From CAZBWS01 sp964495705 (GTDB lineage: Bacteria > Pseudomonadota > Gammaproteobacteria > HTCC5015): a stretch of 24,908 nucleotides of DNA. Position numbers and translations under genes: made by a program. Each line of letters starts with the position of its first letter. The stretch's first letter is position 1. The stretch is from NCBI GenBank assembly GCA_964495705.1, contig CAZBWS010000036.1, positions 1 to 24,908 of the forward strand. The letters run 5' to 3'. Under the pieces are notes generated by a model that saw nothing but the letters and a program-made list of their open reading frames with translations, made no database searches and was not told where the DNA came from. Of the stretch, positions 1-8,892 are shown piece by piece.

Positions 1-299
1 GGGGTGGGTGGACCTGCGAGTCCCGGACGGTGAAAGAGGAGTACCGATGTGTTATTGGGGTTGGTGATGGTGGCGGCGAGGTCACCTACCCAGGGGTGAC
101 TAATATCGACAAAGACATCGACATCTATAATCAGGCCATTGTCACCAAAATTAAAATCCAGAGGGATAGTCGTTGTACTTGCAACAGGTATGGGGAAACC
201 AGTGCCGCCGTTGTCGTTACACACAGTCTCCACAGCAAGACTTTGCTGACTACCAATCAGTAATATAAAAAGACATAGCGTGAGTATTCGCCTAGTCAT
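1..299 (-). CDS. Secreted protein with N-terminal proprotein convertase P domain (partial)
   Basis: This gene begins at an ATG at 299-297 and runs off the left edge, so only about 99 residues are visible. It opens with a Sec signal peptide (MTRRILTLCLFILLIGSQQSLA, shown here as two parts: MTRRILTLCLF then ILLIGSQQSLA). The mature part, from about residue 45, reads IDVDVFVDISHPWVGDLAAT and then ITNPNNTSVLLFHRPG. That matches the proprotein convertase P domain (Homo B domain) pattern of a V-x-V-x-I-x-H-x-W-x-GDL core followed by a P-x-x-T-x-x-L-L strand. P domains are beta-sandwich modules usually attached to secreted proteases or surface proteins; no catalytic domain is visible in this fragment. 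The start overlaps the stop of the upstream giant barrel gene by 8 bases (ATGACTAG), and GGAAG lies 7 bases upstream of the ATG. This indicates translational coupling in the same operon. The rest of the protein, and so its real role, lies outside the window. Confidence 0.85.
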   Translation of the reverse strand, partial: MTRRILTLCLFILLIGSQQSLAVETVCNDNGGTGFPIPVASTTTIPLDFNFGDNGLIIDVDVFVDISHPWVGDLAATITNPNNTSVLLFHRPGLAGPPT

Positions 300-3200
300 T
301 ATTGCTTCCATTCAAATTAAAGGTGTTCTGATCAAACTTAAAGCGCAGTTTAATAAATGGGCCTTTAGCGGTAAAGCTATTCACACTGAAGTCGTCATCG
401 TGATAACCCTGTGCGTTATACCCTACGCTTAACCATAAATTTTTGGCAACATCTACGCCGACTGATAGACCGTAGCTGTCTTGGGCTAAGCCGAGCTTTG
501 GTGTGAATAAACGGTGGTATTGTGCGCCGATGTCCCAGTGTTGATTGATGTCATAACGCAGTTCCGAGCCGACAACGAAGCTATTAGTCTTGAAGTCTGT
601 ACTGCCCGTTTCGGTGATTTGGTGCTTTAGACCAAAGTGGCCCGCAGCCTGCCAATTATGCGCTAGATAATTGACCGCTAGATTCTCAACAAAGCGCTTA
701 CTTAAAACACCTTCGCTGTTGCGGGTATTGTCATCTTGTTTAAGCTCTGTTCGGTTTAACCATAACCAGCGGCTGTCAACAGGGCGATAAACGGAGGAGT
801 AGCGCAGCTCTGCACTGCTCTCATCATCATTACCTTGGTGTGTGTCCGTGTGGAATAAATTGAAGCGCAGTGCATGACCAACCCCGTTATGCAGCTCCCG
901 TTTCCAGTTAGAGAGTAGGGTGTACTTATCATCTTGATCACTGTTGCGATATTCTAAGCGGTTGTCGAATAGATACAGATTTGTTTGATAGGCCAACCCT
1001 GTTGATACTGCCCAGAAGTCATTATCAATTGCCCCGTCTGTAGGTATATTAGTGAAGCTGGCACCCGAGGCTAAGGGCGCTTCTGGGTTGATTCGCAATA
1101 AGCTTTGCTCTTGTAAGGTCGTTGTTTGGTCAAAGCTAAAGCTGGCTTTCCAGTTTTCATTGATGGGAACGGCTTGGGTTAAAGCAAAGACCGCAGATGA
1201 ACGCTCTTGCTCTTCGGTATGGCGCTGTTCAACACTGCTATTAATCGTGCCGTTGTTCCATGGGCGGGCGCGTAACCCAAGGCGGCTGGTATTCGTGTCT
1301 AGCGCATCGTTGTCGGCGATCTCATGTTCTGCATATAGATCTACTTGTCGTGTTAGCTGGTAGTCAGCGCCGAGCAAGTGACGTACGGGTTGGTTTGAGG
1401 TGGTATTAGTTTTGTTGATTTGCCACTCAGTTTGAGCACGTAGGCGTAACCTCTCATCTAAAAACTGTTGGCTGGCTCCTAGGTTGAGCTTTTCTGCACG
1501 TCGCTTATCGCCAGTACTATCGCTATCTTCACTGACGCTAGCGCCAGCGGTGAGTTCTAAGTTTTGCTGGGTGTAAATAATATTGCTTTGAATAAAATCT
1601 CGCTCGCTATCCGCGCTGAGGTTTTCTTCTTGGCGAAGATTGGTAGTCAGTTCGAGGCGGTCTGAGATGCGGTAATGAGTATCTATGCCCTGAGTACGTA
1701 TTGCGCTATTAGATGCATTTTGCTGGCCTAGACCAAAGCCTTGTTCTTGCTCACTAATATATAGCTTGGCGTCTAAACGTTTACCGGTGTGAATAAGTTC
1801 GGCCTGATAGGCATCCCCTTCAGTAGATCCGTTGGTCAGGGTTTGTTGTTCTGATTGTGCATACTCTGCCGTTAACTCAACACTGTCAGTGATCTGTACT
1901 CGGGCATCTAAGCCTTGCAGTTCAGCTTCGGCGCCAACGGTATTGTCTTCGATGGCGCTGAGTCCTAATTCTAATTTGTCATTATTAAATTTGAGTGCTG
2001 CGCGACCACCTGCAACGATGTCTTCAGAGTTGGTGTTATAGCTTTCGTATTCGGCAACAATATAGACGGGGTTAAAGTCGTCTGCATTGCGCGGGACGGC
2101 TTGCTTGAAATATAAGCTGCCGTCTTGGTAGTCAATATTGTAGTCAATAAAGCGGCTTAAGGTTTTTGTTTCTACGATCACTTCAGGTCGGAAACGGTCC
2201 CTTGTTTCAATGTGGATGCTTTCGCTGTTTGCAACAATACCTTGAGCACTGAGGAAGTAGAGCCCCGATATGCCTTGGCCTAGAATTTCATCCCGTTTAA
2301 ATGCTTGGCTAGTTTCGGCAGCAAAAATATTCACCGAGGCCCGCTCAGTTTCATAGGCTGCGCGAAAGCCCGTTAATGCTCTTGAATAACGGCTGAGTTG
2401 AGTTGCGTCGAGCCCCGTAGTCATGTCGCCAAACATGGCATAGAACCTATCCGCATCTAAACGTATATAAAGTTTTTCACGGCTTGCTGCATCAAATTGT
2501 TGTTCTGTATTGTCACCATATAAGGTGTAGTAGTCATCGGGGTTGATGACTTGTTCAAATCGCTCGTCTTGCTTGTTCTGTTTGGAAGAATCAAAAGCCG
2601 TAGTCAGTAAGTATTTGCCTAATATTTTACCTTTTGCGTAGAAGGCTAAGCGTCCATCATCATAGAAGTCATCTTCGATGTCACTTGAGTTTAAGGCTTG
2701 TATATTGCCACTAATACTGTTGTTTCCTAGTGTGCCTTCAGCTAAGCCGACGACCACCCAGTCGCGGTATTTAGGGGATACATAAATTTTCGCATCAACA
2801 ATAGCGTCATTGTAGGCAAGCTGTACTTTATATAGCCCCGCCTTATTCACGGGAGCAAAGGTAATCCAGCCCTCTTTGTTGGCATCGACAAGGTCTTTTT
2901 CACTTTCAATTAAGGCGTTGGTGTTGGCAACGAAAGGTTTAAGGTCGCCATCAATAATACGCAACTGGCTAGCGGCTTTAATGACCTCACCACTATCATC
3001 GAGCAGAACGATTTTAGCTTTGATAGGTGAACTGCCGTCTGCGGCGTTAGCAATGATATCGGCAGATTGCTCAATGCGGTGTATATCACCCGTGCGTAGA
3101 TAGTTGATCGCTTGTTCAAAGCGAGCATTGCCGAATGGCCCCATGCCTTGGAGTAGCAAGCGGTGTTGTCCACGCTCGCCCATGTCAATACCAAAGAAGG

Positions 3201-6200
3201 TGTATATAGCCTTGTTGGTTTCTTTGTCGATGCTGCTAAAGCCAATGCGATCTTTAGGGATTTCCTTGCCATCCAAGCTGAGTTTTATTTTCAAACGAGA
3301 ATCTAACTGCACGCGGATAGGCATACTAGCGCTGGCTATATGTTCACCATCTTGAATAGAGTGTATGCCGTCTGAGATGGGAGCGGTAACGGCAAGTTCT
3401 GCTGCTGGGTGACTGGGAGCAACCAGGTGGGGCACTGTTGTGTGTACCTCACTGTTAGCCTTATTAATCACTAATTGTGAGTTTGCTAGCTCACTAGATG
3501 TGGTGATATACAGTTCTGCTCTGCGATTATCGGCACGGCTGTCTTCACTGTTATTGCTGTTGACTGGCTCGCTGGCGCCTTTACCGTCTACTTCCGTGGT
3601 GACATTAGGAATGCGTAGCTTTTCTTTAATGTATCGAGCAATATTCGCAGCACGTATTTTAGATAACTGATAGTTGTCCCCGTAAATCGCTTTAGTGCTA
3701 GCTGACATAGGGTTGGCATCCGTGTGGCCGATCACTTTAAGCTTGCTGATTTGCTGGTCACGGAATAGGAATATAATGTCTTCTAAGGTCACCTCATCGG
3801 CCTTACTTAATTCTATTTTTCCTCGTTTGAAGTGTGTTTTGAATTCATAGCGCTCAATACGCTGCTTGTTAGAAGACAGTGTAAAGCTATTACTCGCTTT
3901 ATCGCTCTCAATTGGGGGCAGTACTTCGGGCGCAGTCAGCAGTTGCGCGCTAAGTGTATAACGCCCTGCTGATAACACGCGGCTATCAGCTTGAAGGCTA
4001 ATATTGTGCTGCCACTGCTGTGTGTGTGTGGGTAATGTTATAAGCATACCCTGTGTGTTTTCGCTAACAATGGCTGGCTTTCCGTCCATGCGAATACGTG
4101 TAAGTGCAGGGCGCAGGGCAGGGGGGATAGTGAGCTGTATTTGAGGCTGCCCATTAAGGCCGTTAGAGCCTGATGCGGATAGTGTGAAGTTAACGAATTT
4201 TTCATCAATGCTACTGTGCAGAGAAATTTTAGCGACTTCATTGGCTAGTTGCTTCTTCTGTAGATAGAAGTTCGCACGCCAAATTAAACCGTCGCTTATT
4301 TCGACAAACTGTGAAGTGCTAGAACCTGCGTGGCGTGTTGTGCCCTGGCATAGCACTGCCTCCATATCCGCGGGGATAGAGTCTGGGTCAATTTGCACAA
4401 CATGGGCGCCAGGCTTTAGGGCTTCAAAGTGATAAAGGCCAAACTCATCTGTGTCGACTGTACGCCCTGTTTCCGTTATGAGGCGGATGTTTTCGACCCC
4501 CAGTATTTCACCGCTATGTTGCTCTGCGCTAGTGATAAGCTCACTACTTGTAAAACCTTCATCACCTAAAAGGATGTTCAAACGATTAATGTCGGCCTTA
4601 TCTATGGTCTCTACAATCAGCTCTACGCGGCGGTTAATACTGCGGCCTATTGCATTTTTATTGTTGGTGACAGGCTCAAGTGCACCTCGACCAGAACTGG
4701 ATATTTGTGCATCAGAGAGGCCTAGCTTGTCTTTAATATACAGTGCGGTTGTATTGGCCCTTGCTTCAGATAGTGTTTGGTTAGATGTAAACCTAAGCTT
4801 GTTTTTATCAGAGATTTTCATATTGTCTGCATGCCCAACAATATAAATATGGTTGATTGTTTCACCCTCTAATTTATTAATTAACTCGTCAATATTTTCT
4901 ATGTCACCATCGCGTAACTTTGTGCCCAGGCGAGCAAATCGAGGCCAGTAGCTAAAGCGGCGGAAGCTGCCATGTTGCACCTCAGCTTGGTAACTATTGT
5001 TAATAGGTTGTTGGGTGTGAGTCTGGCCATCTACTGTAATATATTCAGCGTAGATACGCGTATTAAAGACACCGTGTTGGCGTGCATTGGCCTTCGCTTT
5101 AAAACTCAATACGTGTTGCGCCTGCTTGCCACGAGGTTTAATCGTAAAGGACTTATGTGACGGGCTGTGCTGAGTAACCTTAATGGCTGAGCCGTCTAGC
5201 AGCGCGGAATTCTCTTCAAATGTCAGTGAGGCTGGAAGTTGAAGATTTAGAGTATAAGATTCTAATGCGCTAGCATCGCTGTTGATGGTGACACGATAGG
5301 CAATGCTATTACCCTGCAACTCGCTTTGCAGTCGTGTATTAATCAGTGCCTTGGTCGTGGTTTCGTGATTGCTACACTCGCCTGTGCTTACACGTCCAAA
5401 TAAATGTGTGTCGGAATTAATAGGGTCTTTGCGTACGGTGATTGGCGCATCCGCATCATTGGATCTTGCGTTGTCTTGCGTGCTAAATGCGATCGATGGG
5501 CTAGGCAGTGTACCTGCGGGTGTCGCATTGCTGATATAGGCCATATATTCAATCACAGCTGCATCCCCAGTAGCCCCTGCTACTGCTAGCGATCCTACAT
5601 TAAACAGTAAAGTACGCCCGTCTTCTGATGGCGCTGGGTCAGCGACTGAGGAGCCATTTATTTTTAAGGTTCCAGGCATAAAGCGTAAGCCAGGAGGTAG
5701 TAAATCCTGAACGGTGACATTGTTAGCAGCTGATGTTTCAGATTGATTGCTAACACGCAGTGTATAGATGACAAATTCATCGTGAGTTACAAATTTTTGG
5801 CTCACACTATTAGATAAAAACAAGCGGGTTGTCGAAGTAGGGAACTGGATATTGATGACAGTGGTGCTGTTAGCAATTTCTCCTACAAGTGTTGCTAATG
5901 TGCTGTCGCGGCCGCTAAATGTAGCGCCGATGTTTAAGCTGCCCGTAGGGGTATTAGCAGGCGCGGTAAATACGACGGGGATGCTAATTGCCTGAGCAGC
6001 GTTGAGGTTGTTGGTTAAGGTAATTAACCAGCTACCATCGGGTTGTTGGGATGCCGTATAGTCGGCTGTATCGATAATATTTAGGCTTACGCCATTGGGT
6101 GGTGTAAGACGAATAGAGGAGTCGGTTAAGTCATTGATTCCTGTATTAGTTAACTCAAGGTCAACACTATTGCTGTTACCTGGTTCCACATTAATAGGTG

Positions 6201-6420
6201 TTTGTTCAAATGCTAATGTTGCTGTTGTTCGGTCTAACAAGATTACAGTCGCGCGCGCGCTCAGAGCCCCCGTGATTTCATTTGCAGACAGTGAGGCAGG
6301 TTCAGAAATGAGCTCCATCGCGTAAATTGATTGAGGTAGGATTAGCGCACACAGGCAGGTTATTACAGCGTATTGTATACGCTGTAATAAGAGCTGAACT
6401 GTGCGGCTAATCACGCTCAC
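292..6420 (-). CDS. Giant outer-membrane beta-barrel protein with DUF11-like and two OmpA-like domains
   Basis: The protein has 2042 residues and no recognised gene name. The start is GTG at 6420; it overlaps the previous stop by one base (TAGTG), with GGTGG just upstream. A signal peptide ends near SIYA (residue 34). Domains in order: Ig-like strands (about 50-190); a DUF11 domain with the typical LPPGLRFMPGTL turn (about 197-335); the start of an SdrD-B-like domain (LFGRV, about 340); a further DUF11-like stretch; OmpA-like domain 1 (about 490-605, motifs GHAD and NRRVEL); the rest of the SdrD-B-like fold (about 638-720); OmpA-like domain 2 (about 860-973, motifs GHTD and NRRAEL); an Ig-like region; and an approximately 825-residue C-terminal region (from about 1216) rich in alternating strands, ending KLRFKFDQ plus a short tail. 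The OmpA domains should bind peptidoglycan in the periplasm, and the C-terminus should insert in the outer membrane. The barrel is homologous along its length to that of the protein at 14225-21316. Whether it secretes, anchors or assembles the neighbouring DUF11 proteins is inference. Confidence 0.9.
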   Translation of the reverse strand: MSVISRTVQLLLQRIQYAVITCLCALILPQSIYAMELISEPASLSANEITGALSARATVILLDRTTATLAFEQTPINVEPGNSNSVDLELTNTGINDLTDSSIRLTPPNGVSLNIIDTADYTASQQPDGSWLITLTNNLNAAQAISIPVVFTAPANTPTGSLNIGATFSGRDSTLATLVGEIANSTTVINIQFPTSTTRLFLSNSVSQKFVTHDEFVIYTLRVSNQSETSAANNVTVQDLLPPGLRFMPGTLKINGSSVADPAPSEDGRTLLFNVGSLAVAGATGDAAVIEYMAYISNATPAGTLPSPSIAFSTQDNARSNDADAPITVRKDPINSDTHLFGRVSTGECSNHETTTKALINTRLQSELQGNSIAYRVTINSDASALESYTLNLQLPASLTFEENSALLDGSAIKVTQHSPSHKSFTIKPRGKQAQHVLSFKAKANARQHGVFNTRIYAEYITVDGQTHTQQPINNSYQAEVQHGSFRRFSYWPRFARLGTKLRDGDIENIDELINKLEGETINHIYIVGHADNMKISDKNKLRFTSNQTLSEARANTTALYIKDKLGLSDAQISSSGRGALEPVTNNKNAIGRSINRRVELIVETIDKADINRLNILLGDEGFTSSELITSAEQHSGEILGVENIRLITETGRTVDTDEFGLYHFEALKPGAHVVQIDPDSIPADMEAVLCQGTTRHAGSSTSQFVEISDGLIWRANFYLQKKQLANEVAKISLHSSIDEKFVNFTLSASGSNGLNGQPQIQLTIPPALRPALTRIRMDGKPAIVSENTQGMLITLPTHTQQWQHNISLQADSRVLSAGRYTLSAQLLTAPEVLPPIESDKASNSFTLSSNKQRIERYEFKTHFKRGKIELSKADEVTLEDIIFLFRDQQISKLKVIGHTDANPMSASTKAIYGDNYQLSKIRAANIARYIKEKLRIPNVTTEVDGKGASEPVNSNNSEDSRADNRRAELYITTSSELANSQLVINKANSEVHTTVPHLVAPSHPAAELAVTAPISDGIHSIQDGEHIASASMPIRVQLDSRLKIKLSLDGKEIPKDRIGFSSIDKETNKAIYTFFGIDMGERGQHRLLLQGMGPFGNARFEQAINYLRTGDIHRIEQSADIIANAADGSSPIKAKIVLLDDSGEVIKAASQLRIIDGDLKPFVANTNALIESEKDLVDANKEGWITFAPVNKAGLYKVQLAYNDAIVDAKIYVSPKYRDWVVVGLAEGTLGNNSISGNIQALNSSDIEDDFYDDGRLAFYAKGKILGKYLLTTAFDSSKQNKQDERFEQVINPDDYYTLYGDNTEQQFDAASREKLYIRLDADRFYAMFGDMTTGLDATQLSRYSRALTGFRAAYETERASVNIFAAETSQAFKRDEILGQGISGLYFLSAQGIVANSESIHIETRDRFRPEVIVETKTLSRFIDYNIDYQDGSLYFKQAVPRNADDFNPVYIVAEYESYNTNSEDIVAGGRAALKFNNDKLELGLSAIEDNTVGAEAELQGLDARVQITDSVELTAEYAQSEQQTLTNGSTEGDAYQAELIHTGKRLDAKLYISEQEQGFGLGQQNASNSAIRTQGIDTHYRISDRLELTTNLRQEENLSADSERDFIQSNIIYTQQNLELTAGASVSEDSDSTGDKRRAEKLNLGASQQFLDERLRLRAQTEWQINKTNTTSNQPVRHLLGADYQLTRQVDLYAEHEIADNDALDTNTSRLGLRARPWNNGTINSSVEQRHTEEQERSSAVFALTQAVPINENWKASFSFDQTTTLQEQSLLRINPEAPLASGASFTNIPTDGAIDNDFWAVSTGLAYQTNLYLFDNRLEYRNSDQDDKYTLLSNWKRELHNGVGHALRFNLFHTDTHQGNDDESSAELRYSSVYRPVDSRWLWLNRTELKQDDNTRNSEGVLSKRFVENLAVNYLAHNWQAAGHFGLKHQITETGSTDFKTNSFVVGSELRYDINQHWDIGAQYHRLFTPKLGLAQDSYGLSVGVDVAKNLWLSVGYNAQGYHDDDFSVNSFTAKGPFIKLRFKFDQNTFNLNGSNND
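6360..6390. repeat. 14-bp perfect inverted repeat inside signal-peptide codons
   Basis: TTATTACAGCGTAT (6360-6373) and ATACGCTGTAATAA (6377-6390) are exact inverse complements with a 3-base spacer. It lies within codons 11-21 of the giant barrel gene on the minus strand (residues LLQRIQYAVI), starting 30 bases after the GTG. In RNA it would form a strong hairpin early in the message. In DNA it is a near-palindrome of 31 bp that could bind a dimeric protein. Confidence 0.75.
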
Positions 6421-7550
6421 TAGTCCACCGTAACCTGTAAGGTAGCGCTAGCCGTTGTTCCTGCAGCGATAGTACCTGAGTTCACTGCAGAGCCGGCATC
6501 ATTAACTAGCAGTCCACCGATGAGAGGACTATTGGCCCCCGCATCAGCTGCCCCAGTGGCTGAGCCATTAAGCTGAGTCGAGTTGGCGACATAAGTAGTG
6601 AAAGGCGGTAGTACATCTGCAAACTGTGCCCCCGTTAACGTTGTGCCAGCAGGTGCCGTCACTTGAATGAGGTATTCAAGTACATCACCTTGCACTGCCG
6701 TTACCGTTCCCGCTGTAGCAAAGAAGTTATTACCACCGAAAGTGATTGCAACAGGTGCCCCGTTAGGGTTACTGGTGTTACGCACATACTTATCGAAGGT
6801 TACTTCCACTAAAGTAGTCACGGTTAGGTCGTCGCTTGACGGGTTAGCCCCTGATGACGCTGCTGCGGTAATGGTGACATCGAGTGTTGCAGGTGTCCCA
6901 GAAACGGTGACCGTACCAGCATCATTGACGACCATATTAAAGGTTTGCTGTTCGGCAATCAGGTCTCCCTGGTTAATGTTGGCGGCCAAAGGCGTGGTCA
7001 GTGTAATAGTGCCGTTGGTGCCGTCATCAGTAACCGACGCCACGATATAAGCAGTGCCGCCAATAACCACTGTGTCACCAGCAGTTATATTGTTGATTGC
7101 GCTGTCAGCCGTGCCATCAGAGGGTACGCTAATAACGGTATTGCCAGCCGTTTGTGTGGCGCTGGCTGCGCTAGCACCGAGTATTACTGATGTGACATCA
7201 GGGCCACCTTGGTTGAAGGTCACGGTCGGAGCGCCCGTGACATTGCTAAGTACGGGAGCCGCTGCGCTCAGATTGTAAGCATCACTACCATTAGCCGTAG
7301 AGGTAATAGTGTAGGGATAAGTTGCATCCTGATTTTCTGCCACCGTGCTGTCAGCGGGTACTGAAAGTATCGGCGCAGCTGCGGTGAGGTTCACTGTAAT
7401 ATCTACCGTAGCGGTAATTGGCGTAGCCAAGCCCGCATACGTGAGTGTCGCGGTATTGGTTAGCGTACTATTGGCGGGTGCTACCGCCTGCGCTAACCCT
7501 GGCAGCATAGAAATACCGGCCAGTAATAGAATGGGTATTTTATTTTTCAT
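6420..7550 (-). CDS. Exported two-domain DUF11-type surface protein (second of a pair)
   Basis: The protein has 376 residues. The ATG at 7550 has a strong AAAGGTG ribosome site 5 bases upstream. The signal peptide ends at GLAQA (residue 22). The mature N-terminus has the motif STLTNTATLTYA, shared with other long proteins of the locus. An Ig-like domain follows with the ANGSDAYNLS turn (about residue 87). It contains an inserted stretch (about 130-195, AGDTVVIGG and TLTTPL) also found in the upstream neighbour. A terminal DUF11 domain begins at DKYVRNTSNP (about 252) and includes the ADVLPPFTTYVANS turn. The protein stops at the last strand, ATLQVTVD. It contains no cysteine. It looks like a diverged tandem duplicate of the gene at 8892-7609. 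It lies 58 bases downstream of that gene, separated by a perfect hairpin, and overlaps the giant barrel gene by one base. The likely role is a surface or fibre-type structural subunit, which is inference; no enzyme motif is visible. Confidence 0.88.
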   Translation of the reverse strand: MKNKIPILLLAGISMLPGLAQAVAPANSTLTNTATLTYAGLATPITATVDITVNLTAAAPILSVPADSTVAENQDATYPYTITSTANGSDAYNLSAAAPVLSNVTGAPTVTFNQGGPDVTSVILGASAASATQTAGNTVISVPSDGTADSAINNITAGDTVVIGGTAYIVASVTDDGTNGTITLTTPLAANINQGDLIAEQQTFNMVVNDAGTVTVSGTPATLDVTITAAASSGANPSSDDLTVTTLVEVTFDKYVRNTSNPNGAPVAITFGGNNFFATAGTVTAVQGDVLEYLIQVTAPAGTTLTGAQFADVLPPFTTYVANSTQLNGSATGAADAGANSPLIGGLLVNDAGSAVNSGTIAAGTTASATLQVTVD

Positions 7551-7576
7551 AATTCACCTTTATTCAATCTGTATGC

Positions 7577-7602
7577 CCTGGCTGCCCAAATGGGCAGCCA
7601 GG
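7577..7602 (-). promoter_or_regulatory. Intergenic 11-bp perfect hairpin
   Basis: CCTGGCTGCCC (7577-7587) and GGGCAGCCAGG (7592-7602) pair perfectly around a 4-base loop. The hairpin fills the short gap between the stop of the first two-domain surface gene and the ribosome site of the second. No T-run follows on the minus strand, so it is not a standard intrinsic terminator. It is better read as an mRNA processing or 3'-end stabilising stem that could keep the upstream message more abundant than the downstream one. This function is inferred. Confidence 0.6.
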
Positions 7603-7608
7603 AGCGAC

Positions 7609-8892
7609 TTAGTCGATAGTGACTTGATAACGAACCGCTGACTTATTGTTGGGCGCAGTACCTAAGTCGGTTATGCCGCCGCCTAAATCAGTGTCCTCGT
7701 TACCGCCAGTACCGGCAAACACTTGGATAGCAGAGCCCGCTTGAGTAACAATGCCGCCTTCGTTGTCTGCCTCGGTCTCACTACCTGGTAAAAGCACATC
7801 GAAAGTTTCATCGCCATTGGTGTCTACCGCTGCAGAACTGATGGTGTAGGTGGTAAATGCAGGTAGCGTGTCATTAAACTCAACACCGCTAGCGTCTCCG
7901 CCGCTGCTATTGGTGATAACAACTAAGTACTCCAGTGTTTCGGAGGGGTTACCTGAAACAGCACCAGTGGCAAAGTAATCTTCACCTGCGTAGGTAATTG
8001 CCGCAGCTCCAGTGTTTTTGGCTGGCGTTGTAACGTTACGAACAAACTTGGCAACAGCCAGTGTTACGCCTTCAACCGTAGTGATAAAGGTTGCAGAGTC
8101 TTGGTCGGTCTCTGTGTTGCCGCCCGTTGCGGTAGAGCCCGCCGCGTTCAGTGTATGTGTGTGTGTACATACAGAGGTTGCGCCTGCGCCACTGATTGTA
8201 CCTGCCGCGCCAGTAGCGCCCAAAGACACGGAAATCTGTTCACCGACTTGATCGCCCACAGAGGGCGCAGCTGAAAGTGCTGCAGCTAAGGTGATCGTCG
8301 TAGTACCTGCAGGGCTATTTTCTGTAACCGTTGCAATTTCGACTACATCGCCGTTAATTAACACCATGTCACCGACTGCGATATCACGAGTAATAGAGTC
8401 AGCAGTATTGCTATCGTCAGGCACCCCAAATTCAGTCGTGGAGGTTACGCTGCTAATAACGGTTGCACCTAACGTCGTCGGTGTTGGAGTTAAAGCAAAG
8501 GCATCGTTAGTCAACGTGCCGGCAACGGTACATGCATCCACTGAACTTTCGGTCAATGTGTATGTGTCGGAGCCGTTACCCGTATTGGTCAACGTAATGC
8601 TATATGCCCCCGGTAGTGTACCGCCTGAGTTGGCGGTCTGATCTGCAGGAACAGTACCCCATGCAGCACTAGGTAGGTGGTCTACAGTGACATCGACTGT
8701 TGCCGTCTCTTGGGGCTGCGCGGTACCGCCTGCATCGTTGTAGTCGACAGTAACCGAGTTCGTTAGTGTAACCCCTGCAGCGGTGTTAGCTTGTGCCGTG
8801 CCTACCGAAACAAGGCTGCCGAGGGCTAATAACACTGCGGCACCTCCCGTATTTAGCTTAAAGCCCTGAGGGCTATTGATTTTTGTTTTCAT
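7609..8892 (-). CDS. Exported two-domain DUF11-type surface protein (first of a pair)
   Basis: I choose the ATG at 8892 (427 residues): AAGGTG sits 6 bases upstream, whereas the in-frame GTG three codons earlier (8901) lies inside that ribosome site. The signal peptide ends near TAQA (about residue 36). The mature protein starts NTAAGVTLTNSVTVDYND, the locus-wide N-terminal motif. An Ig-like domain with NTGNGSDTYTLT (about residue 105) follows, and includes an inserted stretch (AVGDMVLINGD, TITLAAALSA) shared with the next gene. The C-terminal DUF11 domain starts at AKFVRNVTTP (about 277), has the NDTLPAFTTYTISSAAVD turn and a DTNGDETFD acidic loop, and ends at the last strand SAVRYQVTID. Two cysteines (DACTVAG, SVCTHTH) could form a disulfide. 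It is the first long gene of the left arm, preceded by a structured leader, and corresponds in position to the gene at 10741-14118. A structural subunit role is inferred. Confidence 0.88.
   Translation of the reverse strand: MKTKINSPQGFKLNTGGAAVLLALGSLVSVGTAQANTAAGVTLTNSVTVDYNDAGGTAQPQETATVDVTVDHLPSAAWGTVPADQTANSGGTLPGAYSITLTNTGNGSDTYTLTESSVDACTVAGTLTNDAFALTPTPTTLGATVISSVTSTTEFGVPDDSNTADSITRDIAVGDMVLINGDVVEIATVTENSPAGTTTITLAAALSAAPSVGDQVGEQISVSLGATGAAGTISGAGATSVCTHTHTLNAAGSTATGGNTETDQDSATFITTVEGVTLAVAKFVRNVTTPAKNTGAAAITYAGEDYFATGAVSGNPSETLEYLVVITNSSGGDASGVEFNDTLPAFTTYTISSAAVDTNGDETFDVLLPGSETEADNEGGIVTQAGSAIQVFAGTGGNEDTDLGGGITDLGTAPNNKSAVRYQVTID

Noticed and set aside
4451..4846. 131-codon open frame on the plus strand opposite the left barrel gene
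   Set aside because: It lies wholly inside a strong domain-bearing gene on the other strand, and its translation has no domain or signal.
6250..6260. CGCGCGCGCGC run in the left barrel gene, possible Z-DNA or slippage site
   Set aside because: Only 11 bases, in frame, encoding Ala-Arg-Ala; nothing else supports a function.
8152..8173. GT-repeat with flanking TGTATGT/ACATACA, possible phase-variable tract
   Set aside because: The repeat is only a few units long and encodes an in-frame THT stretch; too short for likely slippage, and the 7-bp stem is weak.
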